A DNA stretch of 64,000 nucleotides, from positions 1-64,000 of the forward strand of contig JAFKFH010000016.1 of assembly GCA_017307375.1 (NCBI GenBank), written 5' to 3'. Each line of letters starts with the position of its first letter. The first letter of the stretch is position 1. The notes beneath the pieces were generated by a model, which was not told where the DNA came from, made no database searches, and saw only the letters and a program-made list of their open reading frames with translations. A program made the translations under genes and the position numbers. The stretch is from Alphaproteobacteria bacterium (GTDB lineage Bacteria; Pseudomonadota; Alphaproteobacteria; Ferrovibrionales; Ferrovibrionaceae). Positions 54,991 to 64,000 of this stretch are shown here, in pieces.

Positions 54991-55752
54991 ATGAGGAGCG
55001 AGCAGGGAATGAAGCCGGCGGCCAATTCGCCGTGGACCGACGAGGTCCAGAACCGCGAGGAGCAGTTCGAGCTTAAGCGCCGGGCGGTGCTGAAGGCTGC
55101 CGCCCGTGCCTTCATCCAGCGCGGCTACTATCGCACCTCGCTCGACGACCTGGCCAAGAGCCTGCACGTCACCAAGCCGACGCTGTACTACTACATCAAG
55201 AACAAGGAAGACATTCTCTACGCCTGCCAGGCCATCGGGGCCGAGCGCATGCACAAGGCGATGAGCGACGCCCAGCAGGCGGGCCGCAACGGCCTGGGCA
55301 AGCTGATGATCTTCCTGAAGGCCTATGCCGAGCATGTGCTGGACGATTTCGGCCGCTGCCTGATCATGGTCGACAACCGGGCGCTGAAGCCCGAGACGCG
55401 GGCCCTGCTGCAGCGCGACGAACGCGCGCTCGATACCCAGCTGCGCGAGATGATCGCCGAGGGCATCGCCGACGGCTCGATCGGCGTCGACGATCCGAAG
55501 ATGGCATCGTTCTTCATCTTCGGCGCCTTCAACTGGCTGACCCACTGGTATCAGCCGGAAGGTCCGCTGTCGCCCGAGGAGATCGCCGACAAGTTCCTCG
55601 TCTATGTCCGGTCGGGCGTCGCCCGGGGCCGCGACGGCGGTCAGGCGATCAGCCCGAGCGACGGATCCGACGATGCGAAGCCGGGGAAGGCGCGCGCCGC
55701 GTCGGCCGGCGACCAGCGCCGGGCCAGGACTTCGGCCAGCACCGCGCGATAG
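54991..55752 (+). CDS. TetR-family transcriptional regulator, 253 aa
   Basis: HTH: RRAVLKAAARAFIQRGYYRT and LDDLAKSLHVTKPTLYYYIK with NKEDILYACQ. The ligand domain (SDAQQAGRNGLGKLMIFLKA, MVDNRALKPETRALL, THWYQPEGPLSPEEIAD) resembles KstR2/FadR-like TetRs that sense acyl-CoAs, by inference only. Starts are possible at 54991 or 55009; both have purine-rich sites. The last 40 or so residues are Gly/Ser/Ala-rich and overlap the convergent DUF1501 gene by 112 bp, so they are probably a non-conserved extension. Confidence 0.82.
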   Translation: MRSEQGMKPAANSPWTDEVQNREEQFELKRRAVLKAAARAFIQRGYYRTSLDDLAKSLHVTKPTLYYYIKNKEDILYACQAIGAERMHKAMSDAQQAGRNGLGKLMIFLKAYAEHVLDDFGRCLIMVDNRALKPETRALLQRDERALDTQLREMIAEGIADGSIGVDDPKMASFFIFGAFNWLTHWYQPEGPLSPEEIADKFLVYVRSGVARGRDGGQAISPSDGSDDAKPGKARAASAGDQRRARTSASTAR

Positions 55753-56903
55753 TCGGTCGTCACCTTCAGGTCGACGCCGTCCTCGAGCTGATCGGGACCG
55801 AGGCCCGGCCAGCGGCCGTACATCCGTCCGCCGCGCACCGTCGATCCCAGCACCATCATCGCGCCGCCCCGGCCGTGATCGGTGCCATTCGAGCGATTGG
55901 CGCGGAAACGGCGTCCGAACTCGGTCATCACGATGACGGTCGTGGTCGCCTGCCGCGACCCCAGATCGTCCCAGAACGCGGTCAGCGCCCGCGACAGCTG
56001 GCCGGTGAGTGTCCCGAAGCGTCCGGGCTGGCCTTCATGCGTATCCCAGCCGCCGACATCGACTGCCGCCAGTTCCAGGCCGACATCGAGCCGCGCAAGG
56101 CGTGCGACCGCCATCAGCGCCCGCCCGGCCTCGCCCGCAGACTCGTAGCGCGCCGCGCGTTCATAGGGTGCCGGCTTGCCGTCGGGCAGGTGATCGATGC
56201 GCGCGTCCAGCAACAGCGAGGCATCGAGCATGCGCCGCATCGCCGACGGCACCGTGCCGCCGTCGCCCGCCGGATAGATATTGCCCAGGATCTGCCGCAT
56301 CACCGGTCCGCCCGGCAGGCCGGCCGCGGCATTGACGTCGGGCACGGCCACCGCACCCGGCAGGCCGGCATAGGACAGCGGCAGCGAGGGGCTCGACCCC
56401 GCCGCGAACAAGGCACCGTCGGTCATGTGCGGGGCGGCCAGCCGTGCCAGCCAGCCATCGGGCACGCGGCCGATATCGGCTTCGCGTGCCACGCCCTTGT
56501 CCATCATGTCCTGGGCGACGAAATGGCTGCGCGACGGTGTGGTCAGGCCGACGGCATGCAGGATGGCAAGCTGGCCGCCGCGATAGAGATCGCCCAGCCC
56601 CGCAGCCTCGGGGTGCAGGTGGAAACCGGCCTTGTCGTCGAGGCCGTTGGCAAGCGGAATGCCCGGCCGCTCATCCCCCTCGGTGACGCGCAGCTCGGCC
56701 GGCCGCGCCTCGACATAGAAGGGATCGGCGGCCGGCCCGACGAAATTCAGGCCGTCGCAGGCGCCGCGCTGGAAGACGACGACCATGAGGTCGCGCGCGG
56801 CGCCCTGGGCCGGGCCGGCGAAGGCGAGCTTGGGGGACGCGGCCAGGGCGCCGGTGGCGGCCAGGGCGCGCAGGATATCGCGGCGGTGCGGTGTCGGCAT
56901 CAT
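55641..56903 (-). CDS. DUF1501 family exported protein, 420 aa
   Basis: Twin-arginine start MMPTPHRRDILRALAATGAL with Ala-rich h-region and cleavage near AFAGPA. The body has LMVVVFQRGACDGLNFVGP, HAVGLTTPSRSHFVAQDMM, VGGWDTHEGQPGRFGTL and VIVMTEFGRRFRANRSNGTDHG. This matches DUF1501, a sulfatase/alkaline-phosphatase-like fold of unknown function always next to DUF1800. GGAGGG lies upstream; the DUF1800 stop is 14 bases away. Its C-terminus is conserved, so in the 112-bp overlap this is the more trustworthy frame. Confidence 0.92.
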   Translation of the reverse strand: MMPTPHRRDILRALAATGALAASPKLAFAGPAQGAARDLMVVVFQRGACDGLNFVGPAADPFYVEARPAELRVTEGDERPGIPLANGLDDKAGFHLHPEAAGLGDLYRGGQLAILHAVGLTTPSRSHFVAQDMMDKGVAREADIGRVPDGWLARLAAPHMTDGALFAAGSSPSLPLSYAGLPGAVAVPDVNAAAGLPGGPVMRQILGNIYPAGDGGTVPSAMRRMLDASLLLDARIDHLPDGKPAPYERAARYESAGEAGRALMAVARLARLDVGLELAAVDVGGWDTHEGQPGRFGTLTGQLSRALTAFWDDLGSRQATTTVIVMTEFGRRFRANRSNGTDHGRGGAMMVLGSTVRGGRMYGRWPGLGPDQLEDGVDLKVTTDYRAVLAEVLARRWSPADAARAFPGFASSDPSLGLIA

Positions 56904-56917
56904 CGTGCTGCCCTCCG

Positions 56918-58489
56918 TCAGCGCAACTGGAATTCCGGATAGAGCCCGACGGCCGCGACCAGCCGTCGGGCCTTGGGATCCTCGGCGTCGAGCTGGTGGC
57001 CCGCATCGAGCCCCAGCGGCGACAGCACGGCGGCCGTGCGGTCCGGCAGGGCGGCCCCGGGCAGCAACTGCGCCTCGACCCGCCGCAGGGCATCGCCGGC
57101 CGGCAGCCGCGGCTGCCCGAACATCGCCGCGACCGGCAGCTTTCCGGCGCCCCAGGCATTGTCGGCCAGCCCGACGATCAGCGAGACGCGGCGGCGCGCG
57201 GCATTGGCCGACAGCCAGTAGTCGACATCCTCCGGATGGCCGGTCGGCGGCCCCCAGCCGAACAGCCGCTGGCCCGAACCGTCGAGTTCGCCGACCAGTC
57301 CCTCGGTCACGCCGAGTTCGATGCCGCTGGCGCGCACGAAGCTCGCCGCCAGCTCCAGCGGCCGCTTGACCTTGCGCCCGAAGCTCGGCGTGAATTCGGG
57401 CGCCAGGGCGATGGCCCGGACGGTCCGGTAAATCTGATCAGGGGCCGCGATGCCGGCGGTCCAGGTCTTGATCGCGCGATCGAGCAGGGCCGGCGGAACC
57501 GGGGTGCCGACCAGCCGTTCGGCCAGCCGGGTGCAGACGTGGCGTGCGGTAGCCGGATGGCGGGCCAACCGGTCCAGCACCCGTCGCCCGTCGCCCTGCG
57601 GGGGGGCATAGGGGTCGTATTCCTCGGCCAGCACGCGCTTCTGGTAATTGTCGTGCCAGGCCGCGACATAGGTAAATTGCCCGGTCGTGCCCAGGCGGTC
57701 GCGCCCCGCGATGACCGCGCCGTCGCTGATGCTCCAGCCGGTGAAGGCACGCGCCGCCTCGTAGACGTCCTCGTCGACATAGCCGCGGGGATTGCCCTGC
57801 CGGGCGCCGGGCACGTCGCGCCAGTGCAGATGCTCGGCCGCCAGATAGGCGTCGCGGCCCATGGTGTGAAGCTCGAACAGTTCGCGGGCGAAATTCTCGT
57901 TTGGGGCACCGGCGCGGCTCGACCGGTTGTTCAGGTAGACCAGCATCGCCGGGCTCGAGGCGACCGCCTCGAGCAGCGCGCGGAAATTTCCCAGGGCCTG
58001 GGGCCGGACTGCTTCGCGGTCATGCGGCGGCAGCAGCACGCCCACGGCCCGTTCGCCGGCGCCGTTGACGTTGAAATGGTTATGCCAGAAATCGACCATG
58101 ACCTCGCGCAGTTGCCAGCGACTCGAAACCGCGCGCGCGATGGTGGCGGCGGCGACTTCCTGCCGGGGCCGGTTGCGCTCGGGATCGGCATAGGGCTGCT
58201 GCTTGTCGTTCAGCGGCCACAGGCGGTCGGGTCCGGCCGCGAGCAGGGCAAGCGGGCGGGCCTCGTCGGTTGCCGGCCATTGCTGATGATCGGGATCGGC
58301 GGGATAGCGGATGCGCAGCCTTACCCGGGCAAGTGCGGCATGGCCGGGGGCATCCGTCGCCTCGTCCGGCCTTGCCTGGGCGTCCAGCCAGGCTGCCAGT
58401 CCATCGCGCCTGACCCTGGTCAGGGATTCCGCGTCGGGGCCGAAGGCCAGCTTGGTCAGTGCAACGAGCGCCGCATCGTCGGACAACAT
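56918..58489 (-). CDS. DUF1800 family protein, 523 aa
   Basis: Start MLSDDAALVALTKLAFGP, preceded by AGGAGACAGG; earlier ATGs add a short basic tail. Family features: WLDAQARPDEATD, REVMVDFWHNHFNV with a conserved His/Asn pair, NENFARELFELHTMG, YVDEDVYEAARAFTGW and KRPLELAASFVRASG. Length about 500 aa fits DUF1800. Function is unknown; the DUF1800-DUF1501 pair is widespread and thought to act outside the cytoplasm. No obvious signal peptide is seen here. Confidence 0.9.
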   Translation of the reverse strand: MLSDDAALVALTKLAFGPDAESLTRVRRDGLAAWLDAQARPDEATDAPGHAALARVRLRIRYPADPDHQQWPATDEARPLALLAAGPDRLWPLNDKQQPYADPERNRPRQEVAAATIARAVSSRWQLREVMVDFWHNHFNVNGAGERAVGVLLPPHDREAVRPQALGNFRALLEAVASSPAMLVYLNNRSSRAGAPNENFARELFELHTMGRDAYLAAEHLHWRDVPGARQGNPRGYVDEDVYEAARAFTGWSISDGAVIAGRDRLGTTGQFTYVAAWHDNYQKRVLAEEYDPYAPPQGDGRRVLDRLARHPATARHVCTRLAERLVGTPVPPALLDRAIKTWTAGIAAPDQIYRTVRAIALAPEFTPSFGRKVKRPLELAASFVRASGIELGVTEGLVGELDGSGQRLFGWGPPTGHPEDVDYWLSANAARRRVSLIVGLADNAWGAGKLPVAAMFGQPRLPAGDALRRVEAQLLPGAALPDRTAAVLSPLGLDAGHQLDAEDPKARRLVAAVGLYPEFQLR

Positions 58490-58586
58490 CGATCCTGTCT
58501 CCTGCCGATGAACCGAACAGGGGAAGATCATGCAGCGCAAAATGGCGTGAATGAGGCAGGCTGTTCCTAGGACAGGCGTCCTCGTG

Positions 58587-59267
58587 TTAGCGCCGCGGCT
58601 TCAGTCCGTGCAGCACCAGCCTGACATAGGTCTCGGCCAGGCTGCCTTCGACCGCACGGATCTTGCCGCCGACGACGGCGTGGCGGGTGATCAGGTAGTG
58701 GCGCGCGCCCATCAGCATCGCGGCGACGGCCTCGAGCTCGGTTTCGTCGAAGTCGCGAACCTCGTCATGGGCCAGGCTGCGCTGCAGCGATCGGACATAA
58801 CGCTGCGTCATCGACTGCAGGTGCTGGGCATGGGCCTTGGGCGCATAGAGCTCGGCCTCGGTCGTCACGCGCCACAGATGCGGATGCTGGACCAGGTAGT
58901 CGATCATCGCCTGGAAGCCGCGCCGCTCCAGCTCGTCAAGGCTGCCGGCATCCTGGATCGCCTCGCTGATCGCGGCCAGCATGTCGGCGCCGATGGTGGG
59001 CAGCAGAATGTCGAACAGATCCTGCTGCGACCGGAAATGCAGGTAGAACGCGCCGTGGGCAACCCCCGCCTTCTCGGTGATGCGGGCGATCGAGGCGCCG
59101 GCATAGCCATGCTTGCCGACGACGCGGCCGGCAGCCTCGATCAGGCGCCGCCGGGTTTCCTCGTTCTTCTGCTGCTGCGCCGCCGACGGCGTGCGCCGCC
59201 GGCGTGGCGGCTTGATCACCGTTGCCGCGGCGGTGGCCGGCGCGGCGGCGCCCCGACTGCTTGTCAT
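58587..59267 (-). CDS. TetR-family transcriptional regulator, 226 aa
   Basis: Basic, Ala-rich N-terminal arm (residues 1-35, KPPRRRRTPS), then the HTH NEETRRRLIEAAGRVVGKHG, ARITEKAGVAHGAFYLHFRS and an HLWRVTTEAELYAPKAH ligand region. The style is of TetRs that control lipid or drug-related genes. It is 60 bases downstream of the lipoprotein hydrolase on the same strand and may be co-transcribed with it. Confidence 0.88.
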   Translation of the reverse strand: MTSSRGAAAPATAAATVIKPPRRRRTPSAAQQQKNEETRRRLIEAAGRVVGKHGYAGASIARITEKAGVAHGAFYLHFRSQQDLFDILLPTIGADMLAAISEAIQDAGSLDELERRGFQAMIDYLVQHPHLWRVTTEAELYAPKAHAQHLQSMTQRYVRSLQRSLAHDEVRDFDETELEAVAAMLMGARHYLITRHAVVGGKIRAVEGSLAETYVRLVLHGLKPRR

Positions 59268-59327
59268 CGCGGGTATCCGGGTCCCTGCTAGTGGCGGCTG
59301 CGGTGTTCGCCGATAAAACGGCAGCCG

Positions 59328-60176
59328 TCAAGGGCCAAGACGTGGCGGAAACCCGTTCACGGCGCCGATGGTATCCGCCGCGGTCGGGGCCAGCCAGGAC
59401 AAGCCCGGATAGAAGGCCAGCAGGATACCGACATGCCCGATATTGCCGTAGTCGTGGTATGCCGCGGGCACGCCCAGCGCGGCCAGCCGCGCCGCCAGCA
59501 TCTCCGAGTTCCGGGGCAGGACCAGGGTATCGTCGCGGCCGTGCAGCAACAAGGTCGGTGGCGCCCCCGCCGTGGCGAAGGCAATCGGCCGCGCCGCGTC
59601 GGGGTTCTGGAGGCCGGCGAATACGGCGCGGGTACCGTCATATTCGAACGGGTCGAAGGCATAGGGCCCGGCAATCCCGACCAGCCCTGCCGGCCGGACA
59701 TCCGCGGGCAGGTAGCGGCGGTCGAGGGCGAGCAGCGCGGCGATCTGCGCGCCGGCCGAATGGCCGGCAACGACGATGCGGCGGGGATCACCGCCGAAGC
59801 GGGCGATGTTGCGGGCCGTCCAGGTCACCGCCGCGGCGGCATCCTCGACAAAGACGGGGAAGCGGACCTGCGGATAGAGCCGATAGTCCGGGATCACCAC
59901 GACGATGCCGGCCTCGGCCAGCCGCGTGCCGACGAAGCGATAGTCGCGGCGCTCGCCGCTCTGCCAGCTGCCACCGTACAGGAAGACGACGACCGGCCGG
60001 TCCGTCGCGCCCGGCGGCGCGTAGATGTCGAGGCGCTGGCGCGGCTCGGGTCCATAGGCAATGTCGCGGCCGGCAGCAGGATCGTCCCGCACGAATACCG
60101 CATTCATGGTAGCGAGCGGCGAACAGCCCTGCAGCAGCGAGGTCAGTCCGAGGGCGATTGCCAGGCGGCGGATCAT
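59328..60176 (-). CDS. Lipoprotein alpha/beta hydrolase (carboxylesterase, HSL/BD-FAE-like), 282 aa
   Basis: ATG 60176 starts MIRRLAIALGLTSLLQGCSPL, a lipoprotein signal with the lipobox LLQGC (Cys18), so it is anchored to a membrane facing the periplasm. Core features: VVFLYGGSWQSGERRDY (an HGG-type oxyanion motif with Tyr in place of His), nucleophile Ser in VAGHSAGAQIAALL, acid Asp in HGRDDTLV and His in YGNIGHVGILL. It probably hydrolyses esters. GAGGTCGC precedes the start; the open frame continues upstream without a better site. Confidence 0.85.
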   Translation of the reverse strand: MIRRLAIALGLTSLLQGCSPLATMNAVFVRDDPAAGRDIAYGPEPRQRLDIYAPPGATDRPVVVFLYGGSWQSGERRDYRFVGTRLAEAGIVVVIPDYRLYPQVRFPVFVEDAAAAVTWTARNIARFGGDPRRIVVAGHSAGAQIAALLALDRRYLPADVRPAGLVGIAGPYAFDPFEYDGTRAVFAGLQNPDAARPIAFATAGAPPTLLLHGRDDTLVLPRNSEMLAARLAALGVPAAYHDYGNIGHVGILLAFYPGLSWLAPTAADTIGAVNGFPPRLGP

Positions 60177-60364
60177 GCGACCTCTACGCCCGCAGCCGGC
60201 AGGTGGATCAGTCCATCGGGAGACCTGAGGCCCCGACAGCCGCGAAAGACTGCGCAAGCCATTCGTCGGACTGTCGCACATCAATCACGCGACAAGGCGA
60301 ATCTTCCAGCATATCCTGCCCGCATGGGATGCGGCACACCGCCCGATTTTGAGGACCTGTCAGG

Positions 60365-61033
60365 ATGATCACCGTTCACCACCTGAACAATTCCCGCTCG
60401 CAGCGGATTCTCTGGCTGCTCGAGGAACTCGGCCTGCCCTACGAGGTGGTGCGCTACGAACGTGATCCCGCGACGATGCGCGCGCCGGACGCGCTGCGCA
60501 AAATCCACCCGCTCGGCAAGTCGCCGGTCATCACCGACAACGGCCAGCACGTCGCCGAGTCGGGCGCGATCATCGAATACCTGCTGGAAACCCATGGCCA
60601 GGGCCGGCTGATTCCGCCAGCCGGCACGCCCGATCGCCAGCGTTACCGCTACTGGCTGCATTATGCCGAGGGTTCGGCGATGCCGCTCTTGCTGCTCAAG
60701 CTGGTCTTCATGCGCATGGCGGAGGGGCCGATGCCGTTCTTCGCCAAGCCGATCGCGCGGGCGATCTCGAAGAAGGGCCAGGACATGCTGGTCGACCCGC
60801 AGTTGAAGACGCACATGGAGTACTGGGAAGCCGAGCTGGGGCACGCTGAATGGTTCGCCGGCCCGGAGATGAGCGGGGCCGACATCCAGATGTCCTTCCC
60901 GCTCGAAGCGGCGACGGCCCGCGCCGGTGCGGCGCATTACCCGCGGATCAAGGCCTTCCTCGATCGAATCCACGCCCGCCCCGCCTATCAGCGCGCATTG
61001 AAGGCAGGCGGCCCCTACGAACTGCTCAAATGA
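60365..61033 (+). CDS. Glutathione S-transferase family protein, 222 aa
   Basis: Thioredoxin-like N-terminal domain (ITVHHLNNSRSQRILWLLEE, with the cis-Pro loop HPLGKSPVITDNG and ESGAIIEYLLE) and an all-helical C-terminal domain (YWLHYAEGSAMPLL to the end). The Asn-Ser-Arg-Ser near residue 8-11 is in the place of the catalytic Ser/Tyr. It is close to Ohr and KatG, so it may detoxify peroxides or electrophiles. It is divergent from the lipoprotein hydrolase across 188 bp in which I see no clear operator. Confidence 0.88.
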   Translation: MITVHHLNNSRSQRILWLLEELGLPYEVVRYERDPATMRAPDALRKIHPLGKSPVITDNGQHVAESGAIIEYLLETHGQGRLIPPAGTPDRQRYRYWLHYAEGSAMPLLLLKLVFMRMAEGPMPFFAKPIARAISKKGQDMLVDPQLKTHMEYWEAELGHAEWFAGPEMSGADIQMSFPLEAATARAGAAHYPRIKAFLDRIHARPAYQRALKAGGPYELLK

Positions 61034-61139
61034 CCAATCTTCCGGCTGGGCGCGCGGCAATCATACCAAAGCATTGACGCGCATTTCGCACCGGATGGCA
61101 ATATCGGTGGACGGAATCATCCGGCAACAGGAGCCCACG

Positions 61140-61571
61140 ATGTCAGTCGATGCGAAGTACAAGACCACCGCCACCGCCACCGGCGGCGGCCGTGATGGCC
61201 GGACCGCCCTGGCCGACGGTTCGATGTCCCTGCAGCTGGTCGTACCGAAGGAACTGGGCGGGCCGGGCGGTGAAGGCGCAAATCCCGAGAAGCTCTTCGC
61301 GCTGGGCTATTCGGCCTGCTTTCTCGGCGCCATGCGGGTCGCGTCCGGCCAGACCAAGATAAAGGTACCCGAAGGCACGACGGTGACGGCCACGATCGGC
61401 ATCGGCCCGCGTTCCGAGGGCGGCTTCGGCATCACCGCCGAACTCGACGTCTACCTGCCCGGTCTGGCCGAAGACGAGGCCCGCAAGCTGGTCGAGACGA
61501 CCCACGGAATCTGTCCCTATTCGAACGCGATCAAGGCCAGCGTCGACGTCAAGACCACGACGCGCGGCTGA
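61140..61571 (+). CDS. ohr: Organic hydroperoxide resistance protein (Ohr, OsmC family), 143 aa
   Basis: Ohr signatures: YKTTATATGGGRDGR, GANPEKLFALGYSACFLGAM with peroxidatic Cys60, and GICPYSNAIK with resolving Cys125. It reduces lipid hydroperoxides using lipoyl or thiol partners; the lipoyl proteins of the suc operon would be natural donors, by family knowledge. The start MSVDAKYKTT has AGGAG upstream; the open frame extends 22 codons earlier without conservation. No ohrR is visible in the window. Confidence 0.92.
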   Translation: MSVDAKYKTTATATGGGRDGRTALADGSMSLQLVVPKELGGPGGEGANPEKLFALGYSACFLGAMRVASGQTKIKVPEGTTVTATIGIGPRSEGGFGITAELDVYLPGLAEDEARKLVETTHGICPYSNAIKASVDVKTTTRG

Positions 61572-61633
61572 ACCGATACCCATGCGGCCGTCACGGCGGT
61601 GATGCGTCGCATGGGGCGCCGCCTGCTGGATAA

Positions 61634-63859
<2,226 letters not shown>

Positions 63860-63867
63860 AGGTCATG

Positions 63868-63901
63868 GCCGCCGTCCCGCCGAATTCGGCGGGACGGCGG
63901 C
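63868..63901. terminator. 34-bp perfect palindrome between convergent katG and the right-edge gene
   Basis: GCCGCCGTCCCGCCG, then AATT, then the exact complement: a stem of at least 15 bp, nine bases after the katG stop. There is no T-run on either side. As a symmetric hairpin between two convergent genes it probably ends or protects both transcripts. Confidence 0.6.
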
Positions 63902-63907
63902 TGTGCC

Positions 63908-64000
63908 TCACAGCGCCATGTCGCGGTCGAGCGGAAAGATCGGCCGCGGCACGTTGACGTAGGGCAGCTGGCTCAGGTCCGGGGTGCACAAGGCGCCGCT
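63908..64000 (-). CDS. C-terminal 30 residues of an unidentified protein, runs off the window
   Basis: The open frame on the minus strand enters from the right edge and ends ...QLPYVNVPRPIFPLDRDMAL before TGA. Third-position G/C bias matches the neighbours and the palindrome after the stop suits a gene end. Too short to identify. It is convergent with katG. Confidence 0.5.
   Translation of the reverse strand, partial: SGALCTPDLSQLPYVNVPRPIFPLDRDMAL

Overview
The window is high-G+C DNA (roughly two-thirds G+C by eye), densely coding, with no rRNA, tRNA, CRISPR array, insertion sequence or phage gene that I could see. The gene order sucC-sucD-sucA-sucB-lpdA, the prkA-DUF444-spoVR trio, the codon use and the many Dpp-type transporters fit a chromosomal segment of a free-living alphaproteobacterium, probably of Rhodospirillales type. 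The species cannot be named from the sequence.

Layout. (1) 1-2088: start of a methylmalonate-semialdehyde dehydrogenase gene, a small conserved hypothetical, an NmrA-like reductase and a 359-bp non-coding stretch holding the probable sucC promoter. (2) 2089-10345: succinyl-CoA synthetase, the full 2-oxoglutarate dehydrogenase complex and an atypical peroxiredoxin. A strong hairpin plus T-run lies between sucD and sucA. (3) 10342-14454: an exported alpha/beta hydrolase, an APC permease, a UPF0126/TRIC-like membrane protein and a FkbM methyltransferase. (4) 14430-19271: prkA, DUF444 (VWA-like) and spoVR in one stress/starvation operon. (5) 19397-29173: operon A, an NMT1/SsuA-type ABC importer followed by an FAD oxidoreductase, a CaiB/BaiF CoA-transferase, an enoyl-CoA hydratase and a 7Fe ferredoxin. 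It is divergent from a LysR regulator that is closely coupled to a KdpD/KdpE-like two-component pair. (6) 29170-40546: operon B, a Dpp-type importer with an M20 amidohydrolase gene inserted between its permease genes, followed by a BadI/MenB-like hydratase, an acyl-CoA synthetase and a class-III aminotransferase. A divergent TetR gene faces it across a repeat-rich intergenic region. (7) 40689-42395: an MHS-type MFS transporter with a long periplasmic insert, closed by a strong terminator. (8) 42483-54810: operon C, a second Dpp-type importer followed by a class-III aminotransferase and a two-gene (split) transketolase. It is divergent from a gntR-DMFase-like-dapA-like operon, with a perfect 16-bp palindrome between them. 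(9) 54991-60176: two TetR genes, a DUF1800/DUF1501 secreted-protein pair and a lipoprotein hydrolase. (10) 60365-63859: glutathione transferase, Ohr peroxidase and KatG, a peroxide-defence group, then the tail of an unknown gene at the right edge.

How it works together. The left end is housekeeping (TCA cycle). From about 19.4 kb rightward most of the DNA looks like accessory catabolic capacity. There are three import-plus-catabolism operons, each divergent from its own regulator of a different family (LysR, TetR, GntR) and each with an inverted or direct repeat in the divergent intergenic region. None of the three matches a complete pathway I recognise. Operons B and C are the best candidates for undescribed catabolic systems. 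Substrates are inferred only from enzyme chemistry: amide cleavage, CoA activation, ring or C-C cleavage and transamination.
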